Origin: a virus
Reading direction: 5' to 3' (one strand)
DNA length: 31,374 nucleotides
IMG/VR virus record: IMGVR_UViG_3300029309_000202
Coordinates: 1-31,374 of that record
In this document: piece by piece, positions 8,089 to 14,552 of the stretch
Numbering within the stretch: position 1 is the first letter of the stretch
How the letters are laid out: each line of letters begins with the position of its first letter
Made by a program: the position numbers and the translations under genes
The notes under the pieces: model-generated
Database searches by the model: none
What the model was told of the DNA's origin: nothing
What the model saw: only the letters and a program-made list of their open reading frames with translations

Positions 8089-8258
8089 CCATCCAGCAAG
8101 AGTTTGATAAAGCCTTGAAAAAGTTTGAGCGAGACTTTGAAAAAGGTGCAGTGTCTAAGGATCAATTTGATAAGCTGGAGGTCTGGCAACAATTGTTAGA
8201 TGCCAAAGGCGAGGCACAGCGGGAGCAAGATGCAAAAGATGTTACGCGACATGGTTAG
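8085..8258 (+). CDS. small charged helical protein, unknown
   Basis: A 57-residue ORF, start overlapping the ribbon-helix-helix gene (ATGA). It is rich in Lys, Glu, Asp and Gln (FDKALKKFERDFEKG, QFDKLEVWQQLLDAKGEAQ) and is probably two amphipathic helices. It overlaps the next ORF in another frame. The operon position supports it; no function can be read from it. Confidence 0.5.
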   Translation: MTIQQEFDKALKKFERDFEKGAVSKDQFDKLEVWQQLLDAKGEAQREQDAKDVTRHG

Positions 8259-8418
8259 AAACGCTACGCACCATTTGGACGACGTACTGATCTCCCTACA
8301 AGCCGGGCAACAGACCGCCAACCGACTAAAAAAGCCTGTGGCAATTCAAAAAGATTTGTCCGTTGTGGTATTAGAAAACGCAACGATGGAAGTTCTTGAA
8401 ATTATCCGACCCGAGTGA
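8230..8418 (+). CDS. small conserved-looking protein, unknown
   Basis: A 62-residue ORF. The ATG at 8230 is chosen for the GGGAG four bases upstream; earlier in-frame ATG at 8200 lies inside the upstream gene, and ATGs at 8239 and 8251 are alternatives. The protein is a helix (MVRNATHHLDDVLISLQAG) followed by a basic and then hydrophobic segment (IQKDLSVVVLENATMEVLEII). It is the last gene before a terminator. No family recognised. Confidence 0.45.
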   Translation: MQKMLRDMVRNATHHLDDVLISLQAGQQTANRLKKPVAIQKDLSVVVLENATMEVLEIIRPE

Positions 8419-8504
8419 TATTTTAAAGATGGCTCCTAAAAGCCTGCTAAACGTTGTAGGGATCTCTTAGTTTTCTCCCAAAGTGAACGATGGCCCTGAT
8501 CCCG

Positions 8505-8533
8505 ACCCGGCCCCCTAGAGCCGGGTTTTTTTT
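8505..8533 (+). terminator. intrinsic terminator closing the 7.1-8.4 kb transcript
   Basis: A stem ACCCGGC/GCCGGGT with an 8-base loop is followed by eight T. It ends the unit that starts at the 7037 promoter. The rest of the 8419-8560 gap shows no gene; TATGCT at 8550 lies six bases before the next ATG and could be a -10 box for a leaderless transcript, but no convincing -35 is seen. Confidence 0.8.
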
Positions 8534-8560
8534 GCCTTCAACTTCTGTGTATGCTAACTT

Positions 8561-8908
8561 ATGAGGCTCATCGTACAACGCCACAGGAGAACTCTCATCC
8601 GGTATAACCGTTTTTATTACAAGCCTTTACCCGATTACTTGACCGTGGCCGAGAGTGATGTAGAGGGTTTGGGTATTTTTGCTTTGGAAGACATTGAAGC
8701 AGACATTGATCTTGGCGAAACCCATATCAAAGTCCCCATGATCCAAGGCTACATACGAACCCCGTTAGGCGGATTTGTTAATCATTCTGAAGAACCAAAT
8801 TGTGTCTTGATGCTGACTCAAGATTGGGACGATTATCGCGTCTATAATCTTGTGACTACACAAGACATCCAATCCGGTGAAGAACTTACGTTGAATTATG
8901 ACAATTAG
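8561..8908 (+). CDS. SET-domain protein (putative lysine methyltransferase)
   Basis: A 115-residue protein made almost entirely of a minimal SET domain: an N-terminal GLGIFALEDI segment (36-45), the pseudoknot motif NHSEEPNC (74-81) and GEELTLNY (106-113) with the catalytic-type tyrosine. SET enzymes use S-adenosylmethionine to methylate lysine. The pre-SET region is very short and there is no post-SET cysteine cluster. Free-standing SET proteins occur in some bacteria and phages with unknown substrates; a host nucleoid, ribosomal or GroEL protein could be modified, but that is speculation. No ribosome-binding site precedes the ATG, so start choice or leaderless translation is uncertain. Confidence 0.8.
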   Translation: MRLIVQRHRRTLIRYNRFYYKPLPDYLTVAESDVEGLGIFALEDIEADIDLGETHIKVPMIQGYIRTPLGGFVNHSEEPNCVLMLTQDWDDYRVYNLVTTQDIQSGEELTLNYDN

Positions 8909-8917
8909 GAGAGCGTG

Positions 8918-9133
8918 ATGGCTAAACAAAAAAGAGCACGAACTAAAAGCGGACAATTCATAGCCGATAACCCCGACACCCCGGAGAACGAAGCTTGGGT
9001 AACAGTGGGCGGCGTCGGAGCGTCAGGGACCACGGACCCCGAGCCAAAAAAGTTTAAGCCCATGGGCTGGAAGGAATATGCCATTTTAGGCGGCATCCTT
9101 TTAATCATGAGCTTAGTAGGAATTGTGGGGTGA
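8918..9133 (+). CDS. tail-anchored small membrane protein, unknown
   Basis: A 71-residue protein: a basic N-terminus (AKQKRARTKSG), a soluble middle and one transmembrane helix at the C-terminus (about residues 52-70, YAILGGILLIMSLVGIV). AGGAGA five bases before the ATG at 8918 supports this start over GTG at 8915. Its stop overlaps the GTG of the next gene. Role unknown; an internal virion or membrane-associated protein are both possible. Confidence 0.65.
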   Translation: MAKQKRARTKSGQFIADNPDTPENEAWVTVGGVGASGTTDPEPKKFKPMGWKEYAILGGILLIMSLVGIVG

Positions 9134-9450
9134 GTGAATCAAAAATTGTCGTGGACATTTCTGGGTTAGATATAAACCACTACCCCCGAGCCAAAAAAGC
9201 TTTAAAACAAGCCGGTTTTTATGTCATCGATTTGATTGATGGCGTGTCCATGGCAATCAACGCTCTGATCGGCGGTAACCCCGCCGAAACCCTATCCAGC
9301 CGCGCCTTCAGAACCGACACGCGCATCTGGAACGTTTTTGGTAAAACCCTTGACTTAGTGCTGACGCCACGGGCAGACAACTACTGCTGTAAGTCATACA
9401 ATCGTTGCCTTGAAAGGTCCAAAGCCTTACTTGGCAACAGGTTTAGATGA
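9130..9450 (+). CDS. phage hypothetical protein
   Basis: A 106-residue protein starting with GTG in a GTGA overlap. It contains NPAETLSSRAFR near residue 50 and a Cys-rich CCKSYNRC segment near residue 85, a pattern I associate with small uncharacterised phage proteins often found near lysis or morphogenesis genes. A hydrophobic stretch around residues 28-46 could associate with the membrane. No activity can be assigned. Confidence 0.55.
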   Translation: MSESKIVVDISGLDINHYPRAKKALKQAGFYVIDLIDGVSMAINALIGGNPAETLSSRAFRTDTRIWNVFGKTLDLVLTPRADNYCCKSYNRCLERSKALLGNRFR

Positions 9451-9710
9451 GAGATTTGAGCGAGAAAGAACGTCGAGATATCGCCAAGCTTCTAGAAGAG
9501 GATGAAGCGTTTCTCGACTTTGTCCTCAACTCCACCACCAACGGTATGTGGGTTGGCGACGTTAACAGCAAAAATTTCATGACAACTCTGTTGGCGGAAG
9601 ATGAGCAAGAGTTCTTCGCCAGCCTGTGCCACATAGGCTTTGTCGTTTATACCGACTACCTTATGGCCGAAAGAGAACATTATCTTGCCGAAACAAAGGC
9701 GCTCCACTAG
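9447..9710 (+). CDS. small acidic protein, unknown
   Basis: An 87-residue strongly acidic protein (EKERRDIAKLLEEDEAFLDF) starting in an ATGA overlap. It is predicted mostly helical. The acidity could fit a nucleic-acid mimic or binding partner, but there is no family match by eye. Confidence 0.5.
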   Translation: MRDLSEKERRDIAKLLEEDEAFLDFVLNSTTNGMWVGDVNSKNFMTTLLAEDEQEFFASLCHIGFVVYTDYLMAEREHYLAETKALH

Positions 9711-9876
9711 AGCTTTAACGCGTGGCGATTGGATAACGCTGTCCTTGTTTATATTGGCGTTATTACTGAACGTGGCGTTAATGAATGACACCGCCCAGCG
9801 TAGCCTTGGGCTATGCGGCGACGGCTTTGCCAAAAAACCTTGCGAAGAAAACGTTGCGGAGGAAGTAAATGAGTGA
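9685..9876 (+). CDS. small single-pass membrane protein (start uncertain)
   Basis: About 63 residues if the TTG at 9685 is used; the frame is open upstream to a TTG at 9640, and no ATG precedes the membrane segment. It has a basic N-terminus (KQRRSTRALTRG), a transmembrane helix (WITLSLFILALLLNVALM) and an acidic periplasmic-type tail with two cysteines. It overlaps its neighbours. Positive-inside topology suggests the C-terminus is outside the cytoplasm. Confidence 0.4.
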   Translation: MPKQRRSTRALTRGDWITLSLFILALLLNVALMNDTAQRSLGLCGDGFAKKPCEENVAEEVNE

Positions 9877-9964
9877 CCGAATAGGACAACTGTTTGTTAG
9901 TGCCGCCGTAGTGGTGGCTGGAATACTTCTCGCTATCTGCGTGGGAGTGTTACTGATTCTCTGA
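9869..9964 (+). CDS. 31-residue membrane miniprotein
   Basis: A very short ORF with an excellent ribosome-binding site (GGAGGAAGTAA before ATG). It encodes a few charged residues (MSDRIGQ) followed by one long hydrophobic helix (AAVVVAGILLAICVGVLLIL). Its start lies within the end of the preceding gene. The strong signal makes it likely to be translated; function unknown. Confidence 0.5.
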   Translation: MSDRIGQLFVSAAVVVAGILLAICVGVLLIL

Positions 9965-9980
9965 CCACGGGCCTTTACCC

Positions 9981-10067
9981 ATGCATTTTGATGACATCCC
10001 TGAACACCTGTTTGCCCTCGGCATCGTCGCCGTCCTAGCCCTTTACTACGGTTTTTTTGTCCCTTGA
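9981..10067 (+). CDS. 28-residue membrane miniprotein (tentative)
   Basis: A short ORF with an acidic N-terminus (MHFDDIPEHL) and one hydrophobic helix (FALGIVAVLALYYGFFV). No convincing ribosome-binding site is seen. It is listed because it continues the run of single-helix proteins before it; it could be chance. Confidence 0.25.
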   Translation: MHFDDIPEHLFALGIVAVLALYYGFFVP

Positions 10068-10093
10068 CGTATGGGAGTAAAACGCGGTAACCT
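10064..10093 (+). promoter_or_regulatory. possible sigma70 promoter upstream of the 10128 gene
   Basis: TTGACG (10064-10069) and TAACCT (10088-10093) are 18 bp apart. A parS-like palindrome (10099-10114) sits where the transcript would start, an operator-like arrangement. The -10 is weak. Confidence 0.35.
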
Positions 10094-10098
10094 CCTTT

Positions 10099-10114
10099 TG
10101 TTCTACGTGGAACC
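10099..10114. repeat. parS-like palindrome, copy 1
   Basis: TGTTCTACGTGGAACC differs at one inner base and the last base from the perfect palindrome at 27119-27136, and 15 of its bases equal the reverse complement of the copy at 30075-30090. It lies between a possible promoter and the GTG at 10128. Confidence 0.55.
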
Positions 10115-10127
10115 AAGGGAGAAAACC

Positions 10128-11132
10128 GTGCAACGTCCAGACAAAGACATTATCCGCCGCGTTTTAACTCAAGCTAAAAAATTTAGCCGCCCGGAAGTTT
10201 TCAAAAACATTAAAGAAAGTGTAGAGCTAGCCCTAACTCTGCCTTTAGTTTCTTTAGGCGATCATTGTTTCGACTCAAGTTCTATGTTCAATTGGTATCA
10301 TGGCGATTTTTTAACGCAAGGTGGACGTGAACACGAAGTAGCAGAACCTGTTTTTGACGAATTCGTGTTTCATTTCAAAGATAACATTGCGTTTAGTCCG
10401 GAAGTTGGAGAAAACTTTCGTCATCACGAAGCCATTATTTGGGCGGTTTTTACTAACATTGATCAAAGTGAAAAACACCCTCGGAACCACTTGGATTATG
10501 AGGTTGGAAAATGGAAAGACGAACTTTTTGAAAACTGTCGGATAAAGTTTTTAGATTTATGCTTTTACGTTCCAACCGAGCCATCATTAAATATGTGCAC
10601 GTGGCGAGGTTTTGTGGGCTTTAAAGTAGATAAACTCGGGCAACTCAGCCTAACAAACCCCCAAATAATTCACAGTCAGCCTACCGATGAGACTCAAGAA
10701 TATTGGGGAGATATTGTATCTGGTATTAACGAACTCGCCTCCGGTGTTTTTGAAAAAGCGCAGATACTTTGGCTGTATGCAAAGTACGGCGATAAGCACA
10801 TCGTCGAAGTAGCCCCTACCAACAACAAGGCCAAAGCCCCGAAGAAAAGCTCCCTGTACAAAAACCGACCATGGCTCACGGCCAGCGGGCCACATATCCT
10901 GTTCCTCGACCGAATGCCCACCACGCAGAAAGCAGGGACCGGGACTCACGCTTCACCTAAACCACACCGCCGCAGAGGCCACTGGAAGACGCTTAACCAC
11001 CCACGGTTCAGGCACCACCCCCAGTATCAACAAAAGATTTACGTCAAACCCAGCTTTGTAGGACCTCGGCAAACGACCTATGAAGGTAATATCTACCGGC
11101 TCGTACAGCCACTAGAAGAGAGACTATCGTGA
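10128..11132 (+). CDS. large phage hypothetical protein with basic C-terminal motif
   Basis: About 334 residues from the GTG at 10128, preferred because GGGAG lies six bases upstream; ATG at 10071 would add 19 residues but has no such signal and would span the parS-like site. The first 230 residues show no motif I recognise. The C-terminal 60 residues contain HRRRGHWKTL and later KPSFVGPRQT, a basic, aromatic module I have seen at the end of many uncharacterised phage and mobile-element proteins. Its stop overlaps the next gene. A nucleic-acid-binding role is only suggested by the basic tail. Confidence 0.6.
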   Translation: MQRPDKDIIRRVLTQAKKFSRPEVFKNIKESVELALTLPLVSLGDHCFDSSSMFNWYHGDFLTQGGREHEVAEPVFDEFVFHFKDNIAFSPEVGENFRHHEAIIWAVFTNIDQSEKHPRNHLDYEVGKWKDELFENCRIKFLDLCFYVPTEPSLNMCTWRGFVGFKVDKLGQLSLTNPQIIHSQPTDETQEYWGDIVSGINELASGVFEKAQILWLYAKYGDKHIVEVAPTNNKAKAPKKSSLYKNRPWLTASGPHILFLDRMPTTQKAGTGTHASPKPHRRRGHWKTLNHPRFRHHPQYQQKIYVKPSFVGPRQTTYEGNIYRLVQPLEERLS

Positions 11133-11521
11133 TGGAAGCTACCGTACTGCTTAAAGTCCTTGAAGAAACCGACAAGTGCACCCTGTCATTCGACATGGAC
11201 GACTTCAATTTTTTGGTGCATACCAGCACCACCGCTTTTTTCTGGGAGAAACCGCTTCGTTTTGAGGTCTTGCGGTCCTCCGAAGGTTTGAAGGAATATG
11301 ACGAACACCTACACCTCAGAGTACCCCAAGAGGATAAAGAAGGCTGGCACATGTATTGGGTAGGTAATGGCAATGGAGGAAGCGACACAGATGCTTTGCT
11401 CGCTTGGAAAATCTTACTCAGCCAAGGATATGAAGGTCATCTCCTTTGGGATTGTGCCGCAGACGAATTGCGTGACGGCTGTCATGTGATTCTCACGGAC
11501 TACGTTGCATGGCAAAAATGA
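11132..11521 (+). CDS. hypothetical protein
   Basis: A 129-residue acidic protein starting at the ATG next to the upstream stop (TCGTGATG); a GTG immediately before it is an alternative start adding one residue. Beta-rich appearance with several Trp residues (FFWEKP, GWHMYWVG). No known family recognised. It overlaps the following gene by 13 bases. Confidence 0.5.
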   Translation: MEATVLLKVLEETDKCTLSFDMDDFNFLVHTSTTAFFWEKPLRFEVLRSSEGLKEYDEHLHLRVPQEDKEGWHMYWVGNGNGGSDTDALLAWKILLSQGYEGHLLWDCAADELRDGCHVILTDYVAWQK

Positions 11522-12069
11522 AACGGCACGGACTAGATGGCCGCTGGATTGGGGATAAATATCTCAGCCCTCCAGTAAAAGAAAGGCGTAAATTTTATAA
11601 GGCCCGCATAACTGAGAGTGAAATAAAATATGTGGTGTGGCTCAACAATCATTGCACTTATGACATTGAGCTTATAGACACGTTAGACCCAAACACTCTC
11701 TGCAACGATATGGTTCACAGCTACGGTGAACTGGTGGACTACGAGGGCCAGACTTGCGTGGACCGCTATAAGAGAAGGAAAAAACGCGACGATGTCAAAG
11801 ACATTGATATTCGACCTCCTTTACCAAAACAAAAATTTAAAAAGGGGATTGAAGACGGAATCATCCAAGCTACGAAGGACAAAAGCTTGGCTGAAGTGCG
11901 TGAAGAACGGTTACGGATGCATGAAGCAGCGTCCGCTACACAAAAACGCTGGAAGACACAGAGACTCGCTAAACGACTGCTGGTCAGAAAAATTAAGCAG
12001 TTGGTGGAAGAGAATAAGATTGAAGAAGCACGGGCGGCTTACGACTCGTTAAAACGCCTTTCTATATAG
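11509..12069 (+). CDS. basic hypothetical protein
   Basis: A 186-residue protein, basic overall, with clusters such as YKRRKKRDD (residue ~88) and a C-terminal helical half (SLAEVREERLRMHEAA, RLAKRLLVRKIKQLVEEN). It is the last gene before the iteron-bearing intergenic region, and its charge would suit DNA binding, so it is a weak candidate for an origin-associated protein. No HTH or catalytic motif is visible. Confidence 0.5.
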   Translation: MAKMKRHGLDGRWIGDKYLSPPVKERRKFYKARITESEIKYVVWLNNHCTYDIELIDTLDPNTLCNDMVHSYGELVDYEGQTCVDRYKRRKKRDDVKDIDIRPPLPKQKFKKGIEDGIIQATKDKSLAEVREERLRMHEAASATQKRWKTQRLAKRLLVRKIKQLVEENKIEEARAAYDSLKRLSI

Positions 12070-12271
12070 TGTTTTCCCAGAGAAATAAAAAAATAAAAAA
12101 TAAAATTGAAAAATGGCGTAACCGGCGTAACCGGCGTAACTCGGGCCTGAAGGCCGCATAAATACTGGGTTTTTGTGGTTACGCCAAGGTTACGCCGTTA
12201 CATTTATGCTTGTTCAGAGAGCTTAATCAAGCTATCCACATAAGGGCTTCTGAGTTTTGAAAAAAATATTT
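12070..12271. other. candidate replication origin (iterons, AT-rich tract, DnaA-box-like site)
   Basis: No gene is seen here. From left to right there is an A/T-only-like tract (about 12082-12113), three head-to-tail GGCGTAACC units (12115-12140), a small GGCC/GGCC hairpin (about 12144-12156), two inverted units GGTTACGCC plus a trailing GTTAC (12177-12201), and CTATCCACA at 12232-12240, one mismatch from the DnaA box TTATCCACA. Iterons next to an AT-rich tract are a usual origin design. Function is inferred. Confidence 0.5.
12115..12201. repeat. GGCGTAACC iterons, direct and inverted
   Basis: Units at 12115-12123, 12124-12132 and 12133-12140 (last truncated by one base) run head to tail; reverse-complement units lie at 12177-12185 and 12188-12196, followed by a partial GTTAC to 12201. 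The two arms could pair as a large cruciform. Confidence 0.85.
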
Positions 12272-12299
12272 TTGTTTTTCTGTAGAAATACTATATAGA
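12272..12299 (+). promoter_or_regulatory. possible promoter for the small terminase gene
   Basis: TTGTTT (12272) and TATAGA (12294) are 16 bp apart in an AT-rich stretch. Downstream, TAAGTT ATCGC AACTTA (about 12315-12331) is an inverted repeat that could be an operator. Match quality is modest. Confidence 0.35.
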
Positions 12300-12349
12300 T
12301 CGGGCTTTTTAAGTTAAGTTATCGCAACTTACTCGGATACGGAGGCCTT

Positions 12350-12961
12350 GTGGCTAAGAACAGATACGCCAATGTTTTGGACACCAAAGCGGCGGCATTG
12401 CCGGAAGCGAAGCGTCAGCAAACGAACCGACCCCCGCTAGCAGAAAAGCGCCTGAATCGTAGGCAGGAACTGTTTGTACGAGAGCTTGTAGCAAAAGACG
12501 GGCAGATCACCATGCGAGAGGCGGCGATCAATGCGGGCTATCCCGAGAAGTCTGCCCATGTCCGAGCCTCTGAATTAACTAACCCCCGTATTTCTCCTCA
12601 TGTGTGTAGAGCCATCCGAGAGTATCGGCAGGAGCTTGACCAGAAATACGGCGTGGAATACCAGCGGCACCTCCGTGATCTACAAGTCATTCGGGATGCG
12701 GCTTTGGAGAGCGGAGCGTTTAGTGCGGCAGTGCAGGCTGAATACCGCAGGGGTCAGGCGCAGGGTGACATCTACGTCAACAAGACGGAGATTCGGCATG
12801 GCACGATTGACCAGATGAGCAAGGAAGAGGTCATGAAAGCTTTGAACGAACTGAAGCAGACCTACGCTCCCTTGACACACGACGCTGGAGCAGAGGAAGC
12901 TGGAAACAGGAAGCGGGCGCGTGAACGTCTCGCAGAAGAGGTACAAGATGTTCCTGATTGA
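12350..12961 (+). CDS. terS: terminase small subunit
   Basis: A 203-residue protein starting with GTG after GGAGG. Residues 35-85 form a helix-turn-helix of the terminase small subunit type: LNRRQELFVRELVAKDGQ, then EAAINAGYPEKSAHVRASEL and NPRISPHV. A central helical oligomerisation part and a charged C-terminal tail follow. The subunit recognises the packaging site on phage DNA and passes it to the large subunit. Unusually, the large subunit gene lies 4.3 kb downstream beyond a block of accessory genes. Confidence 0.85.
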   Translation: MAKNRYANVLDTKAAALPEAKRQQTNRPPLAEKRLNRRQELFVRELVAKDGQITMREAAINAGYPEKSAHVRASELTNPRISPHVCRAIREYRQELDQKYGVEYQRHLRDLQVIRDAALESGAFSAAVQAEYRRGQAQGDIYVNKTEIRHGTIDQMSKEEVMKALNELKQTYAPLTHDAGAEEAGNRKRARERLAEEVQDVPD

Positions 12962-13133
12962 TTTACCGGCAAAGCTTTGGTACGGGAAGGAGAAGTGGGA
13001 ACGGATGCAAAAAGGCCCCGCGCCATCTCCGCCTGTGGAAGCCCCCAAGACACCAATCGATTGGATGGATTACCAAACCCGAGTAATGAAATTACATGAA
13101 GAACGACATCCTGCTCCCTACTGTAAAAAATAA
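12948..13133 (+). CDS. small hypothetical protein
   Basis: A 61-residue basic, proline-rich protein (GPAPSPPVEAPKTP), starting at an ATG with AGAGG upstream and overlapping the end of terS. GTG at 12921 is an alternative. It overlaps the nuclease gene by 38 bases. Function unknown. Confidence 0.45.
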   Translation: MFLIDLPAKLWYGKEKWERMQKGPAPSPPVEAPKTPIDWMDYQTRVMKLHEERHPAPYCKK

Positions 13134-13536
13134 GAAACAACGTGAAGCCAGCTTTTGGCAGGCCCTAAAGAAAGCCATGAGGGACAACTTCCCTGATTGG
13201 TCAGCCACCCGTTTAGAATCCAGAGCCACGTTGGGTGTGCCGGACGTTTTGATTATGGACAGTCAGGGCAACTGGCACATGGTTGAACTAAAAACCACAT
13301 CCAACATGAGCGTCAATATGTCTCCTCACCAAGTCGCTTTCCTGACTAAACACGCGAGGGGCAGTGTCTGGATAGCCGTGAAGCTTACCAGTGACACCGG
13401 CTCGGAGGTCTTTCTTTATCGTGGTGAGCGGGCCGTGGACGTAAAGCTAGATGGGCTGCGAGCCAAGCCAGACAAACACTTTAGCTATCCCGTTTCTTAC
13501 CGAGAGGTCTTGACCACTATTGCATCTATGCGCTGA
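13096..13536 (+). CDS. VRR-NUC-type PD-(D/E)XK nuclease
   Basis: A 146-residue protein with the core of a VRR-NUC/Holliday-junction-resolvase-like nuclease: an acidic residue E41, VPD (D50), and ELK (E64, K66), followed by SPHQVAFLTKH, which matches the usual helix after the core. Phage relatives cut branched DNA or assist recombination and packaging, a fitting neighbour for terminase. Its ATG lies in the 3' end of the preceding small gene. Exact substrate unknown. Confidence 0.75.
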   Translation: MKNDILLPTVKNKKQREASFWQALKKAMRDNFPDWSATRLESRATLGVPDVLIMDSQGNWHMVELKTTSNMSVNMSPHQVAFLTKHARGSVWIAVKLTSDTGSEVFLYRGERAVDVKLDGLRAKPDKHFSYPVSYREVLTTIASMR

Positions 13537-13585
13537 CCCGCATATAGTGTCGGTGGGCAATGTTGCCCGATGTTGGGAGAAAACT
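13520..13585 (+). promoter_or_regulatory. leader A: promoter, hairpin and TTGGGAG ribosome-binding stretch
   Basis: TTGCAT (13520) and TATAGT (13543) are 17 bp apart. A hairpin GGGCAA/TTGCCC lies at 13555-13568 and TTGGGAGAAAACT precedes the ATG at 13586. It is a diverged member of the leader family seen at 14501, 15494 and 16280. Confidence 0.5.
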
Positions 13586-13765
13586 ATGAACGCAGAATTG
13601 CTGACAAAAACGAACGAAGAATTGCTGACAAAAATGTTTCGGTGTCTGCTGAAGAACATAAAAAATCTGACGGGCAATGAAAATGCTTACGATGATGAAG
13701 TGGGCGACAGCGTATCTTTGGAAGACTGTGAAGCCATGCTTTTACGTTTGGAGGATAAGTCATGA
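13586..13765 (+). CDS. small acidic protein, unknown
   Basis: A 59-residue protein whose start is set by the TTGGGAG stretch of leader A; the frame is open upstream into the nuclease gene but without signals. It has a short internal repeat at the N-terminus (AELLTKTNEELLTKM) and an acidic C-terminus. Its stop overlaps the next start (ATGA). No family recognised. Confidence 0.5.
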   Translation: MNAELLTKTNEELLTKMFRCLLKNIKNLTGNENAYDDEVGDSVSLEDCEAMLLRLEDKS

Positions 13766-14220
13766 GCTTGATTACATTACAAGGTTGTCAATGGATTATG
13801 AAAACCGTTAATCAGGCGCTACCGGCAAACCGTGAGCGTATTGATTTGAAACAGGCCACGGCATACGCGGAAGACGCGGAGTATCAAATGTCGCTGGGGA
13901 ATCCCCCTTGCTTCGAAATGAAGTCTTGGGACACCGCCTCTAGACATACTCAGGAGTTTGAGGTTCCACAGCGATATGTTGATTGGGAGAAAACTATGAG
14001 CAACGTAACAGACGAGGTTTTTGAAAAACTTTTATATGTGGAGCGCGGTATTCGCACTCGGATAAACGACGAGTATCGCGAGCTACAGAAGAGGGCCGAC
14101 GCTCTTCTCGCCAGCCAAGACGATTTGCAGAGCGAGATGAGGGCCATTCATTGGAGACATCAAGAGGGACTGGTAGAAGGTTTGGAGTTAGCACTGTCAA
14201 TCATGAAGGAGCGAGCATGA
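13762..14220 (+). CDS. hypothetical protein, possibly two genes fused (internal start at 13996)
   Basis: The 152-residue ORF opens with MSLITL, a start shared with the next gene. Inside it, at 13983-13999, is TTGGGAGAAAACTATGA, identical over 17 bases to the ribosome-binding stretch and start of the gene at 13586. An in-frame ATG at 13996 would give a separate 74-residue helical protein (MSNVTDEVFEKLLYVERG onward). So the ORF is either one gene with an internal start or a fusion of two units after loss of a stop. No known family. Confidence 0.5.
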   Translation: MSLITLQGCQWIMKTVNQALPANRERIDLKQATAYAEDAEYQMSLGNPPCFEMKSWDTASRHTQEFEVPQRYVDWEKTMSNVTDEVFEKLLYVERGIRTRINDEYRELQKRADALLASQDDLQSEMRAIHWRHQEGLVEGLELALSIMKERA

Positions 14221-14468
14221 GCCTTATCACATTGTGGACCGTGGAGTCTGGAGAAAAGTGCCGTTGGTTCGTGGCGGAAGACGAAGCCAGACGGTTTGCC
14301 CGAGACACGTGGTTTAAGGAAGATGATGGTGTGCCTTTCGTCAGCCACAAGGTCATTTGGGACTCGGAGGAATTGTGCGAGATTCTGAACCACATCGAAG
14401 GCTTCACCGAGGGCCGTGAGCCGCAGGTGGGAGCTTTCCCATCGATTGATTTTAAGCGGTTGATCTGA
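14217..14468 (+). CDS. small hypothetical protein (MSLITL start)
   Basis: An 83-residue protein starting in an ATGA overlap and beginning MSLITLW, like the gene at 13762. It is acidic with several Trp residues (KCRWFVAEDEA, DTWFKEDDG). The matching first six codons suggest that 5' gene ends were duplicated in this block. Function unknown. Confidence 0.5.
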   Translation: MSLITLWTVESGEKCRWFVAEDEARRFARDTWFKEDDGVPFVSHKVIWDSEELCEILNHIEGFTEGREPQVGAFPSIDFKRLI

Positions 14469-14500
14469 ATTGTTTTCTTTCCTTGATCCGTAGGGCGCGG

Positions 14501-14552
14501 TATGCGATAGTCCGTCTGCGGCAATCCTGCCGCGAGCTTTGGGAGAAAAATT
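14501..14552 (+). promoter_or_regulatory. leader B of the repeated leader family
   Basis: TATGCGATAG at 14501-14510, a perfect hairpin GCGGCA/TGCCGC with loop ATCC at 14518-14533, then TTTGGGAGAAAAATT before ATG 14553. Layout matches leaders C and D. The upstream sequence (TTGATC at 14483) is not at a normal -35 distance. Confidence 0.6.

Noticed and set aside
8419-8504. Possible tRNA or small RNA in the gap before the 8505 terminator
   Set aside because: No cloverleaf, anticodon stem or conserved TTCGA loop could be found.
3467-9042. Recurring ACCACGGACCCC words (3467, 9029) with partial reverse-complement match near 17105
   Set aside because: Two are inside coding sequence and spacing and orientation are irregular; no consistent context.
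12232-12240. DnaA box as independent proof of an origin
   Set aside because: A single site with one mismatch is weak on its own; kept only as part of the iteron cluster.
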